Position numbers and translations under genes: made by a program. The notes under the pieces were generated by a model, which did no database searches, had not been told where the DNA came from, and saw only the letters and a program-made list of their open reading frames with translations. Source: Deltaproteobacteria bacterium (lineage in GTDB: Bacteria; Desulfobacterota; Syntrophia; Syntrophales; Smithellaceae). From it: 16,068 nt of DNA. The stretch is from contig DSAV01000246.1 of assembly GCA_011046295.1 (NCBI GenBank), forward strand, positions 1-16,068. The letters run 5' to 3'. Below are positions 6,604 to 14,195 of the stretch, piece by piece; position 1 is the stretch's first letter, and the number at the start of each line of letters is the position of its first letter.

Positions 6604-7674
6604 ATGGATATGAAGCGGGCGTATTATGAAGACATTGAGCTCTTCAAAAGCGGTGTAATTCTTTTTTGGACGATAATTTTACTTCTGGCTCTTTTAACTT
6701 TCCCCCTCTACTTATCGGATTATTCTTTGTACCTCATGAGCCTGATCATGGTTTACGTGATCGTCTCAGTGGGACTGAATATTCTGGTTGGTTCCACGGG
6801 GCAGATCTCGTTGGGACACGCGGGATTTTTCGCCATCGGCGCTTATGCCACCGTCCTTCTGATGACCCATCTGCAGGTTCCTTTTTTTGTTGCCATCATT
6901 GCCGCCGCTTTCATCGCGGCTTTTTTTGGTTTTATTTTAGGGCTGCCCGCGTTGCGCCTGGAAGGGCCGTATCTCACAATTGCCACGTTGGCTTTCGGTC
7001 TGGCCATTATGCATATTATCGGGCACACCGCGTTATTCGGCGGACGCCAGGGCCTGGTAGCCCCTGAACTGAATATCGGAATTCAGCAGTTGGATTTAAA
7101 CTATGTCATCTCTACGGTTACACAAAAATATTATCTTGTTTTGGGCTTCACGATAGTGATGGTTTTGTTCGCGATAAACATTTTAAAGACAAAACCAGGC
7201 CGGGCTTTTGTTGCGATCCGTGACAGCGATATCGCGGCGGAAGTGATAGGCATCAACCTGACCATTTATAAAACTCTTTCGTTTGCCGTCAGCGCCTTTT
7301 ACGCGGGCATCGCCGGCGGGCTTTTTGCTTTTGTTCTGGGATTCTTCGATCCGTTCACCTTCAACCTTATTCTCTCGATTATTTTTATTGTCATGATTGT
7401 CGTCGGCGGACTGGGATCAGTTATGGGATCGATTACCGGCGCGGCGCTGATTACTTATCTGATGTATGATCTCTTTAAGAATGTCGATGAAGCGCCGTTA
7501 ATTGGGCCGCTGTTTCTTGCTTTCTCCGAAAGATGGATGACCATCACCGGCATGGATAATTTTAATTATATCGCCCTGGGTCTGGTCATGATCGGCATCA
7601 TGCTTTTTGAGCCGCTGGGTCTTTTCGGGGCATGGATAAGAATAAAGAAGTATTGGAAGACATGGCCTTTTTAA
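6604..7674 (+). CDS. livM: Branched-chain amino-acid-type ABC transporter permease, LivM
   Basis: Inner-membrane permease of the hydrophobic amino acid transporter (HAAT/Liv) family, 356 residues. It is nearly all hydrophobic, with about 8-10 membrane segments. The LivM signature is clear: VGLNILVGSTGQISLGHAGF followed by FAIGAY (57-81). A second typical block is the cytoplasmic coupling stretch RAFVAIRDSDIAAEVIGIN (200-218), which contacts the ATPase subunits. It pairs with LivH to form the membrane channel, fed by LivK and powered by LivG/LivF. It is the first gene of the operon. AGGAG at 6587-6591 is 12 bases before the ATG, a little far. The next in-frame ATG (6610) is farther still, so 6604 is kept. 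Members of this family also carry aromatic and aliphatic carboxylates, amides and urea, so the substrate is open. Confidence 0.92.
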   Translation: MDMKRAYYEDIELFKSGVILFWTIILLLALLTFPLYLSDYSLYLMSLIMVYVIVSVGLNILVGSTGQISLGHAGFFAIGAYATVLLMTHLQVPFFVAIIAAAFIAAFFGFILGLPALRLEGPYLTIATLAFGLAIMHIIGHTALFGGRQGLVAPELNIGIQQLDLNYVISTVTQKYYLVLGFTIVMVLFAINILKTKPGRAFVAIRDSDIAAEVIGINLTIYKTLSFAVSAFYAGIAGGLFAFVLGFFDPFTFNLILSIIFIVMIVVGGLGSVMGSITGAALITYLMYDLFKNVDEAPLIGPLFLAFSERWMTITGMDNFNYIALGLVMIGIMLFEPLGLFGAWIRIKKYWKTWPF

Positions 7675-7796
7675 TTTTTATTTAAGATGGCCGGTGATCC
7701 ATAATGTAAATCACGCATGTTTTTGTTGATGCTTTACTAGATGCCGCAAAGCGTGCTGGAAAAAATAGGAAAAGGAAAGCAGAGGTAATTAAGGAT

Positions 7797-8672
7797 ATGC
7801 CGTTAGGACAGTTGTTGGTTGATGGGTTGGCCATGGGCGCCTGTTATGGTCTCTTTGGGTTGGCGGTTGTTATCATCTACAAAACTTCAGAGGTGCTTAA
7901 TTTTGCCGCGGGCGAAACAGCCATGGTAGCCACGTTTGTTGCCTACCATATTATGGTAATTTCCGGTTATAGTTTTTGGGTCGCCTTTGTCGTTGCCCTG
8001 ATCTTCGTTGGCATTTTAGGCGTTGCCATTGAGTATTTCTTTTTGCGTCCGGCTAAAAACCCGACGCTTTTGGGGCTCATCGTAATCACGATTGGCGCGC
8101 AAATGCTTCTCATGGGCTTAGCCAGCTGGAAATGGGGCGCGGAGCAGAAACAATTCAACATTCCCTTTTCCTACAAGGTTACTCATGAGCCGATTCCCGG
8201 TTTCATTATCAGCGAATGGGCAATAGCTGTTTTTGTTGTTGCTGCCGTTGTCATGACTTTTCTGTATTTCTTTTTCCAGCACACGAAAATAGGTACGGCT
8301 ATGCGGGCGACGCAACAGAATAAGCACGCCGCTAAAATAATGGGCATCAAGACAGACCGGATTTTTGCCTTTTCCTGGGCGTTCAGCTCGATTATCGGCG
8401 CGGTAGCGGCAATGCTTTTATCTGCCAAAAACATTCTCGATCCCGGTTTTATGATGGAGTCGTTTTTACGCGCCTTTGCCGCCGCGGTGTTGGGCGGGTT
8501 GATGAGCGTCCCCGGGGTCTTGATTGGCGGTTTTATAATGGGCATTGTTGAAAACTTTTTTGGATATATCTGGCCTGCATGGAAGCCGATAACAGCGTTT
8601 GTCGTCATCGTGTTGGTGCTTTGTATAAGGCCGAGCGGTATTTTTGCCAAGCATTGGGTTAAAAAAGTTTAG
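7797..8672 (+). CDS. livH: Branched-chain amino-acid-type ABC transporter permease, LivH
   Basis: Second membrane permease of the Liv system, 291 residues, with about eight hydrophobic segments. The LivH hallmark is near the N-terminus: YGLFGLAVVIIYKTSEVLNF then AAGE (17-40). The coupling helix TKIGTAMRATQQNKHAAKIM (163-182) follows, and near the C-terminus is LGGLMSVPGVLIGGFIMGIVE (236-256). It forms a heterodimer with LivM. The 122-base gap after livM holds no promoter or terminator I could support. GAGGT at 7783-7787 is about ten bases before the ATG. A downstream gene starts only three bases after its stop codon, implying translational coupling. Order livM-livH rather than the textbook livH-livM is common in these operons. 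Confidence 0.92.
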   Translation: MPLGQLLVDGLAMGACYGLFGLAVVIIYKTSEVLNFAAGETAMVATFVAYHIMVISGYSFWVAFVVALIFVGILGVAIEYFFLRPAKNPTLLGLIVITIGAQMLLMGLASWKWGAEQKQFNIPFSYKVTHEPIPGFIISEWAIAVFVVAAVVMTFLYFFFQHTKIGTAMRATQQNKHAAKIMGIKTDRIFAFSWAFSSIIGAVAAMLLSAKNILDPGFMMESFLRAFAAAVLGGLMSVPGVLIGGFIMGIVENFFGYIWPAWKPITAFVVIVLVLCIRPSGIFAKHWVKKV

Positions 8673-8675
8673 TAG

Positions 8676-9155
8676 ATGCTGAAAAAGGAAAATTTTATAA
8701 GAGCTAAAAAGAAACTATTGGTCGCGGCGGTTTGCCTGGCGCTGGTTTTGCCCGGCACTTTCTTTGTGTACAAGAGCTGGTTTGGCGCCTCCGCCGATGA
8801 AGCGGAAAAACAAGCCGTGCTCAAGGCCGCGCGCGATTTTCTGGATGCGGAAGTCCGCAGAGATTATCCCGCGGTTTATAGCTGCTTTGCTTCTTCTTCC
8901 CCCTACGCCCGTTCGCACACCTACAATGAATATCTTGCTCAGGCCAAAACCTCCCCGGATCGCGTTACTGATTACCGCATCGTCGCGGTGAACTACATTC
9001 AGGATAATGAAGACCGCGGAAAATATCCCCTGGTGGAGAAATTCGCCCAGGTGGAAGTGGAAGTTACTTTTCTTAATCAGTATACAAAGTCATTTTCGGA
9101 TGTAAATATCGGCTTTGTTTTTATGAAGGAAAAAGGAAGTTGGTATAAAAGCTGA
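8676..9155 (+). CDS. Membrane-anchored NTF2/SnoaL-like protein of unknown function in the liv operon
   Basis: I do not recognise a named family. The 159-residue product has a basic N-terminus and one hydrophobic segment (about 14-31, LLVAAVCLALVLPGTFFVY). This suggests an inner-membrane anchor or uncleaved signal, leaving the rest in the periplasm. Residues 42-157 look like an NTF2/SnoaL-type cone fold: a first helix EKQAVLKAARDFLDAEVRRD, a YPAVYSCFA turn, a SHTYNEYLAQAK helix, then alternating strands (VTDYRIVAVNYI, FAQVEVEVTFLN, VNIGFVFMKEKGSWYK) that end with the usual G-x-W at the C-terminus. The start codon follows the livH stop by three bases and has no good ribosome site, so translation is probably coupled to livH. 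It sits between permease and binding-protein genes, which is unusual. It may assist the transporter or respond to its ligand (inference). Confidence 0.75.
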   Translation: MLKKENFIRAKKKLLVAAVCLALVLPGTFFVYKSWFGASADEAEKQAVLKAARDFLDAEVRRDYPAVYSCFASSSPYARSHTYNEYLAQAKTSPDRVTDYRIVAVNYIQDNEDRGKYPLVEKFAQVEVEVTFLNQYTKSFSDVNIGFVFMKEKGSWYKS

Positions 9156-9157
9156 CC

Positions 9158-9189
9158 ATATAAAAAAATTAGAATAAATTTTTTTATAT
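9158..9189. repeat. AT-only perfect hairpin between the NTF2-like gene and livK
   Basis: ATATAAAAAAATT (9158-9170) and AATTTTTTTATAT (9177-9189) are exact reverse complements, 13 base pairs with a six-base loop. The hairpin starts two bases after the stop codon of the upstream gene. The stem's own right arm contains seven T, and the left arm gives T-rich sequence on the other strand. It could lower read-through, act as an RNase site, or be an AT-rich DNA bend. It has no G-C pair, so a classic terminator is less likely. Confidence 0.6.
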
Positions 9190-9257
9190 TAAAGCGATAG
9201 GGTAGTTAGAAGTAATTATGGTTTAAACAGAAAAGTTTCAAGAAAGGGGAATGGTTT

Positions 9258-10454
9258 ATGCGTTTAAACAAAGTCATTTTGGTAATGTTCGTTGCATTTT
9301 GCGCTGTTTTTCTAATGTCTTATCAGGGGTTGGCGCAGAAAGCAGGGTTTGATGACAAGGAAATTAGAATTGGCCAGTGGGGGCCTCAGACAGGACCGGC
9401 CGCTCCGTGGGGAGCTGTCGCGCGCGGCACCAGAGTAATCTTTGACATGGTCAATGAGGAAGGCGGAATCCATGGTAGAAAAATCAAATATTTTATCCGC
9501 GACGATCAGTACAATCCTTCCCAGACAATGGCCGCCGTAAGAGACTTGGTTGATCGCCAGGGTGTCTTTGCTTTTGTCGGTGGCGTCGGTACGGCGCCCG
9601 GCCTGGCCGTGCGGGATTATCTGAGACAGAAAAAGATCATCTGGACATCGGTTTGTACAGGCGCTAAAGGTTTTTATGTGCCGTTTAATCCTTATCTTTG
9701 GGGTGTATGGGTTCTGTACGAAGATGACGGCAGCATCATTGCGAAGTTTCTCGTGGAAAAGAAGAAATTCAAGAAAATAGCTTATCTATACCAGAATGAT
9801 GACTGGGGCGCGGATGCCATGGTTGGAATCAAGAAACGCCTGAAAACATACGGCATGGAACTGGTTGCCGCTGTTCCCGTTGAACCGATTGAAAGGGATT
9901 TGTCCTCCCAGGTAGCACGTCTCAAAGCCTCCGGCGCGGAAGCGGTCATCGGCATGATGGCGCCCACCCAGGCGGCCATTGCCCTGCGTACCGCTGTTTC
10001 CGTTGGTTTCCATCCGCAGTGGATTCACTCCTATAACCTCACCGATTTTGTTTTGATGAATATGATAACGGACGGGTTATGGGCAAAAGAAGGCGTCATG
10101 ACGAGCGCGTTCACGGAAGATATTTTCAACTATAATATACCGATCATCAAGAAATACGCCGACGCGGCAAAAAGACTTTATCCTCAGGAAAGATGGGGTA
10201 TATTCTTTGCGGCCGGTATCGTTGTGGCCGAACCTCTGGTGGAAGCTCTGAAAAGAACCGGAAGAAATCTGAGCACGGAAGCTGTGGCAAACCAGCTGAA
10301 TAACCTTACCTTCCAGGGAATGGGTCCCAAGATTAAATGGACGGCCAATAATCATCGCCCCCCCCGCGAACTGCGCATCTGGCAGTGCGGCCCCAAGGGA
10401 GAAGTGATTGTGGTTCAGGATTGGACTGTCAACGAACTGCCCCTGAGTTTTTAA
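9258..10454 (+). CDS. livK: Periplasmic substrate-binding protein of the Liv-type ABC transporter
   Basis: Family-1-fold periplasmic binding protein (Peripla_BP_6 / LivK type), 398 residues. Residues 1-26 are a signal peptide (MRLNK, hydrophobic core, cleavage likely after GLA). The mature part begins with the typical IRIGQWGPQTGPAAPWG strand-turn (37-53), then GARVIFD-like helix one and EEGGIHGRKIKYFIRDDQ, the standard hinge start of this family. VAFVGGVGT-type and YLYQNDDWGADA segments follow. It captures the ligand and delivers it to LivH/LivM. It lacks a lipobox, as expected for a Gram-negative soluble binding protein. AAAGGGGA lies 7-8 bases before the ATG. Ligand cannot be deduced: relatives bind Leu/Ile/Val, amides, urea or aromatic acids. 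The two CoA ligases nearby favour an organic acid (inference). Hairpins flank the gene on both sides. Confidence 0.88.
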   Translation: MRLNKVILVMFVAFCAVFLMSYQGLAQKAGFDDKEIRIGQWGPQTGPAAPWGAVARGTRVIFDMVNEEGGIHGRKIKYFIRDDQYNPSQTMAAVRDLVDRQGVFAFVGGVGTAPGLAVRDYLRQKKIIWTSVCTGAKGFYVPFNPYLWGVWVLYEDDGSIIAKFLVEKKKFKKIAYLYQNDDWGADAMVGIKKRLKTYGMELVAAVPVEPIERDLSSQVARLKASGAEAVIGMMAPTQAAIALRTAVSVGFHPQWIHSYNLTDFVLMNMITDGLWAKEGVMTSAFTEDIFNYNIPIIKKYADAAKRLYPQERWGIFFAAGIVVAEPLVEALKRTGRNLSTEAVANQLNNLTFQGMGPKIKWTANNHRPPRELRIWQCGPKGEVIVVQDWTVNELPLSF

Positions 10455-10481
10455 ATAATTAAGGGGATGAAATACGGTGAA

Positions 10482-10513
10482 GAGGGTGAGGCAAATTCAA
10501 GTGCCTCGCCCTC
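10482..10513 (+). repeat. GC-rich hairpin after livK (likely mRNA stabiliser / partial attenuator)
   Basis: GAGGGTGAGGCA (10482-10493) pairs with TGCCTCGCCCTC (10502-10513), 12 base pairs including one G.U, with an eight-base loop. No T-run follows, so it should not be a full terminator. In binding-protein transporters a hairpin at this spot commonly protects the upstream mRNA from 3' decay and lets the binding protein be made in excess. Confidence 0.7.
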
Positions 10514-10616
10514 GCACCTGTTATCATGGCGAAGTAATAATGAATAAGCGCTTTGTTGGACAAGCAGTTATTTATCGAGAAAAGAATTGCGTTAGAGAAA
10601 GAAGGAATAATATTTC

Positions 10617-11396
10617 ATGAGTTATTTCACTGTAGAAAATTTAAGCATCAGTTTCGGCGGCATAAAAGCGGTGGACAATATCAGCTTCGGCGTCGAGAAG
10701 AATGAAATCTTCTCCATTATCGGCCCCAACGGTTCAGGGAAAACAACCATCTTTAACTTGATCAGCGGCATCTATAAGCCCGATTCAGGCAAAGTGATAA
10801 TGGAAGGTGAAAACATGGTTGGCAAAACTCCGGACAGAGTCGCCAAAAAGGGGATCGCGCGCACCTTCCAGAACATAGAGCTTTTTGCCAACGCTACCGT
10901 CATGGACAACCTCATGCTGGGCCGGCACATTCACATGAACACGGGAATTTTTAGCGGCGCTTTTATGTTCGGCAAAAGATCACCGGCTGCCCGTGAGGAA
11001 GTGGAACACAGAGAAAAAGTGGAAAAGATTATAGATTTTCTAGAACTGCAATCCGTGCGTGATCAATTTGTCGGCAGTCTGGCCTACGGAAAACGAAAAC
11101 TCATCGAGGTTGGGCGCGCTTTGGCGCTGGAGCCCAAAGTCATGCTTTTGGATGAGCCTTCCGCCGGTATGAACACGGAAGAAAAAGACGACCTGACTAT
11201 CTGGATAAAAGACATCCGCGAAGATTATCAAATGACTATTTTGCTCATCGAGCATGACATGAATATGATTATGGGCATATCCGATCGTGTTTTCGCCATG
11301 CAGCAGGGGCAGAAAATAGTGCTGGGAACGCCGCAGGAAGTGCAGAAAAACGCTGAAGTCATTAAGGCGTATCTCGGAGAGGAGGAAGTTAGCTAA
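10617..11396 (+). CDS. livG: Liv-type ABC transporter ATP-binding protein, LivG
   Basis: First ATPase subunit of the Liv transporter, 259 residues. It shows Walker A GPNGSGKT (36-43), the Q-loop in RTFQN (Gln85), Walker B VMLLDE (175-180), the D-loop region SAGMN (182-186), and the switch His213 in IEHDM. The ABC signature reads SLAYGKRKLIEVGRALA (154-170) instead of LSGGQ. LivG proteins normally deviate here (LxYGxQRxxE), so the divergence is a family trait rather than damage. The long insertion between Q-loop and signature (about 103-135) is also typical of LivG. The ATG at 10617 has AAGGA about 11 bases upstream, a somewhat long spacing. The stop TAA overlaps the livF start by one base (TAATG), so the two ATPases are translationally coupled. 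Confidence 0.93.
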   Translation: MSYFTVENLSISFGGIKAVDNISFGVEKNEIFSIIGPNGSGKTTIFNLISGIYKPDSGKVIMEGENMVGKTPDRVAKKGIARTFQNIELFANATVMDNLMLGRHIHMNTGIFSGAFMFGKRSPAAREEVEHREKVEKIIDFLELQSVRDQFVGSLAYGKRKLIEVGRALALEPKVMLLDEPSAGMNTEEKDDLTIWIKDIREDYQMTILLIEHDMNMIMGISDRVFAMQQGQKIVLGTPQEVQKNAEVIKAYLGEEEVS

Positions 11397-12178
11397 TGCT
11401 CAAGGTGAAAAATATTGAAACATGGTACGATTTAATCCGGGCGCTGCACGGTATTTCCTTCGAGATAAAGCAGGGTGATATTGTCGCCCTTTTAGGCTCC
11501 AACGGCGCGGGGAAATCTACAACGCTGAAGACGATCATGCGTCTTTTGTATGATTTAAAAGAAGAACAGCCGGAAAAAGGCACGATAGAATTCATGGGCG
11601 AGCGCATTGACCGGAAAGACACTGATGAGATCGTCAAAATGGGCATAAGTTATGTGCCCGAGGGACGTGAAGTGTTTCCCGAGCTGACCGTGTTGGAAAA
11701 TATAACCATCGGCGCCTACACGAGAAAAGACAAAAAAAACATCCAGAGCGATCTGGAAAATGTTTTTCATCATTTTCCTATCCTGAAAGAGAGAATAAAG
11801 CAGCAGGCCGGATTGATGAGCGGCGGCGAACAGCAGATGCTGGCGATCGGCAGGGCGCTCATGAGCCGCCCCAAATTGCTGATGCTGGACGAACCGTCGC
11901 TGGGGCTTTCACCAATTTTAACGCAGGAAATTTTCGGTATCATTCGAAATATTAATCAGAAAGACGGTGTTACTATTTTTCTGGTAGAACAAAATGTCAA
12001 TATGGCGCTTAAATATTCCAACTTTGCCTATCTTTTGGAAAACGGCAGAATCGTGCGGGCGGACAAACCGGAAGTGCTCCGCGAGGATGAAGATATAAAG
12101 GAATTTTATCTCGGTATTGCCACCGAGGAATCAGTGAAGGGATACAAACGCTACAGAAGAAAAGTACGGTTTCGCTAG
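11396..12178 (+). CDS. livF: Liv-type ABC transporter ATP-binding protein, LivF
   Basis: Second ATPase subunit, 260 residues, partner of LivG. Walker A GSNGAGKS (34-41), signature MSGGEQQ (141-147), Walker B LLMLDE (161-166) and the LivF-typical LVEQN at the switch position (196-200, Gln where many ABC proteins have His). A YVPEGREVFPELTVLENI stretch (86-103) is the standard LivF Q-loop-to-helix region. Textbook LivF is about 235-240 residues. Here about 20 extra basic residues (SVKGYKRYRRKVRFR) follow the domain, a tail I recall from related anaerobe proteins. The start overlaps the livG stop by one base. GAGGAGGAAG just upstream, inside the end of livG, is the ribosome site. A 65-base gap separates it from the acyl-CoA synthetase gene. 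Confidence 0.93.
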   Translation: MLKVKNIETWYDLIRALHGISFEIKQGDIVALLGSNGAGKSTTLKTIMRLLYDLKEEQPEKGTIEFMGERIDRKDTDEIVKMGISYVPEGREVFPELTVLENITIGAYTRKDKKNIQSDLENVFHHFPILKERIKQQAGLMSGGEQQMLAIGRALMSRPKLLMLDEPSLGLSPILTQEIFGIIRNINQKDGVTIFLVEQNVNMALKYSNFAYLLENGRIVRADKPEVLREDEDIKEFYLGIATEESVKGYKRYRRKVRFR

Positions 12179-12243
12179 AAAAGCATGAATTCAGTGCAGC
12201 AAATCGTTTACGTGATTTTATGAGTTTAAATAAGGAGTAACCA

Positions 12244-14046
12244 ATGGCAATAAAAACATTGCCCCAGGCGTTAATAAATATCGCACAAAGGCAGCCCAAC
12301 CGTATCGCCATGAGAAAAAAGGATTACGGCATCTGGCACGACATTACCTGGGCACAATATCTGGAAAACGTAAAGTATGTGGCGCTGGGACTTAATGCCC
12401 TGGGTGTTAAATACCATGATCATGTCGCGATAATCGGAGAAAACAGGCCGGAATGGCTTTATTCGGCCATTGGCGCTGTGTGCGCCGGCGGAGCATGGGT
12501 AGGCATCTATACGACCAACCCGGTTCCGGAATGTCAGTATGTAGTGGAACATTCCGACGCCGTTGTCTACATATGCGAAGATGAAGAGCAGCTCGATAAA
12601 GCGCTGGCGTTTAGGGATAAAACCCCGCTTCTGAAGAAGCTTATAGTTTGGGAGATGGAGGGACTTAAACACTTCAAAGACCCGATGTTCATGAGCTTTG
12701 ACGAGCTTCTGGAGATGGGCAAAAAAATCGACCAGGAAAAACCGGATCTGTTTATGCAATTAGCCCAGCAGGCGCAGGCTGAGGATATTGCCGGTATTAT
12801 TTACACATCCGGCACAACAGGCATGCCCAAAGGGGCGTTGCTGGCGCATGAAGGTTATTTATGGGTGGCCGAATCGGCAAGGCAAGTTATTGAAACATTT
12901 GTTGATGACGAGACAATTTCTTTTCTCCCTTTAAACCACGTTTACGAGCAAATTTACGACATCATGTTTCATTTGACTGTGGGGCACACCGTTAATTTTA
13001 CGGAAAACACTGATACCGTCATGGCGGATATGATGGAAGTTTCGCCCACGCTGTTTCACGCCGTGCCGCGTATCTGGGAAAAGTACTATTCCGGCATTGT
13101 GCTGAAAATGGCCGATGCCACATGGCTCAAAAGAACACTTTACGATATCGCCGTGAAAATCGGAACGGAATACAACAACAAAGTAATCAAGGGAAACAGA
13201 GCTCCTCTGTATCTGGCTCTGGCTTATCACCTCTTTTACTTTATAGTCTTCCGCAAGTTGAAGAAACGTCTTGGTTTTGACCGGGTGCGCATTGGCGCCT
13301 CCGGCGCGGCGCCTATTTCGCACGAGGTAATCAAATTTTTCCAGAGTATCGGCATTCCCATTCGTGAAGGTTACGGTATGACCGAGACAACCGGCATCAC
13401 GCATATGTCGAGCATCCAGGAATATAAAGTCGGAACCGTTGGCAAAGCGCTGCCGGGCACGCAGGTAAGGATTGCTGAGGACGGCGAAATCATTGTCAAG
13501 CATCCGGGCATTTTTAAGGGTTATTACAAGGATGAAGCGACGACCAAGGAAGTTCTCATTGATGGCTGGATGCATACCGGCGACGTGGGTGTGATAGATG
13601 AAGACGGCTACCTTAAAATCACCGACCGGAAGAAGGACTTGATTATCACCGCCGGCGGCAAAAACATCGCGCCGCAGTATCTGGAAAATCTGCTTAAATT
13701 TTCTCCATATATTAACGATGCCGTGGTTATCGGCGACGGCAGAAAGTATCTTTCGGCTATTATCGTGATCGACGAAGAAAACGTCACTAAATACGCGCAG
13801 GATAATAAAGTTCAGTTCACTACTTTTGCCACCATGACCAAAGCCCCGGAAGTAATCGAACTTATTCAGAAAGAAGTGGACAATGTTAACCGGCAGGTAG
13901 CCCGCGTGGAAAATATCCGCAAATTCAGAATACTTGATAAAAAACTCTATACCGAAGATGGTGAAGTAACTCCGACCATGAAGGTTAAAAGAAAGTCTAT
14001 TAACGCTCAGTACGGGGACCTGATCGAATCAATGTACCGCGACTAA
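12244..14046 (+). CDS. Long-chain-type acyl-CoA synthetase (AMP-forming), operon-linked to the Liv transporter
   Basis: ANL-family acid-CoA ligase of 600 residues, the length of long-chain (FadD15/FAA-type) enzymes rather than the 500-residue group of the first ligase. Motifs: phosphate loop YTSGTTGMPKG (187-197), PLNHVYEQ (229-236), GYGMTETTG (376-384), Asp447 in HTGD, Arg462 in TDRKKDLIITAGGKNI (460-475), and the C-terminal TPTMKVKRKS with catalytic Lys580. A bulky insertion at about 285-345 (ATWLKRTLYDIAV to RKLKKRLGFDRVRIG) with an aromatic, membrane-loving stretch (LYLALAYHLFYFIVF, 322-336) is typical of this class and may touch the membrane. AAGGAG lies about six bases before the ATG. 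It is the last gene of the liv operon and is followed by a terminator. This position suggests coupled uptake and CoA activation of a carboxylate (inference). It could also be a fatty-acid ligase carried along. Confidence 0.9.
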   Translation: MAIKTLPQALINIAQRQPNRIAMRKKDYGIWHDITWAQYLENVKYVALGLNALGVKYHDHVAIIGENRPEWLYSAIGAVCAGGAWVGIYTTNPVPECQYVVEHSDAVVYICEDEEQLDKALAFRDKTPLLKKLIVWEMEGLKHFKDPMFMSFDELLEMGKKIDQEKPDLFMQLAQQAQAEDIAGIIYTSGTTGMPKGALLAHEGYLWVAESARQVIETFVDDETISFLPLNHVYEQIYDIMFHLTVGHTVNFTENTDTVMADMMEVSPTLFHAVPRIWEKYYSGIVLKMADATWLKRTLYDIAVKIGTEYNNKVIKGNRAPLYLALAYHLFYFIVFRKLKKRLGFDRVRIGASGAAPISHEVIKFFQSIGIPIREGYGMTETTGITHMSSIQEYKVGTVGKALPGTQVRIAEDGEIIVKHPGIFKGYYKDEATTKEVLIDGWMHTGDVGVIDEDGYLKITDRKKDLIITAGGKNIAPQYLENLLKFSPYINDAVVIGDGRKYLSAIIVIDEENVTKYAQDNKVQFTTFATMTKAPEVIELIQKEVDNVNRQVARVENIRKFRILDKKLYTEDGEVTPTMKVKRKSINAQYGDLIESMYRD

Positions 14047-14057
14047 ATTGATTTATT

Positions 14058-14100
14058 GTCATTGCGATGAGAGAGCAGGTATAAATAGCAATCTTGCGAA
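14058..14100 (+). repeat. Degenerate copy of a TCATTGCGA...GCAATCTYGCGA-type dispersed repeat
   Basis: GTCATTGCGA (14058-14067) and TAGCAATCTTGCGAA (14086-14100) flank a purine-rich middle. The layout resembles the small intergenic repeat seen in many bacterial genomes, in which GTCATTGCGAG and GAAGCAATCTC frame a variable core. The ATTGC/GCAAT ends are inverted. Recognition is from memory and the copy is diverged. It lies just after the acyl-CoA synthetase stop codon. Confidence 0.4.
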
Positions 14101-14117
14101 ATAAGCGGCTTAGCAAT

Positions 14118-14172
14118 AAAGGCTATGACACAGTGTTTACATCAACCGCGCCATAGCCTTTTTCTTTTTGTT
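14118..14172 (+). terminator. Intrinsic terminator of the liv/acyl-CoA synthetase operon
   Basis: AAAGGCTATG (14118-14127) pairs perfectly with CATAGCCTTT (14152-14161), 10 base pairs with a 24-base loop, followed by TTCTTTTTGTT. It is 71 bases after the last gene of the operon. Read from the other strand, the stem is followed by TTTATT, so it may also stop the convergent lipoprotein transcript, though less efficiently. Confidence 0.82.
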
Positions 14173-14195
14173 AAAGATGACCTTCTTGTTCTTTC

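Noticed and set aside
7697..7720. GTGAT-N11-ATCAC inverted repeat between livM and livH as a regulator site
   Set aside because: Arms are only five bases, the spacing fits no regulator I know, and no promoter lies next to it.
10467..10547. 26-codon + strand frame after livK (ATG at 10467 behind AAGGGG)
   Set aside because: The purine run touches the ATG with no spacing, and the frame runs straight through the GC hairpin, so its codons are explained by the stem. The product has no recognisable character.
11080..11130. LivG signature lacking LSGGQ, considered as a damaged ATPase
   Set aside because: LivG proteins normally carry a YGxxxxxE variant at this place; all other ATPase motifs are intact.
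12000..12178. LivF basic C-terminal tail as a fusion or frameshift
   Set aside because: The reading frame is clean and similar basic tails occur in related LivF proteins as I recall them, so no anomaly is needed.
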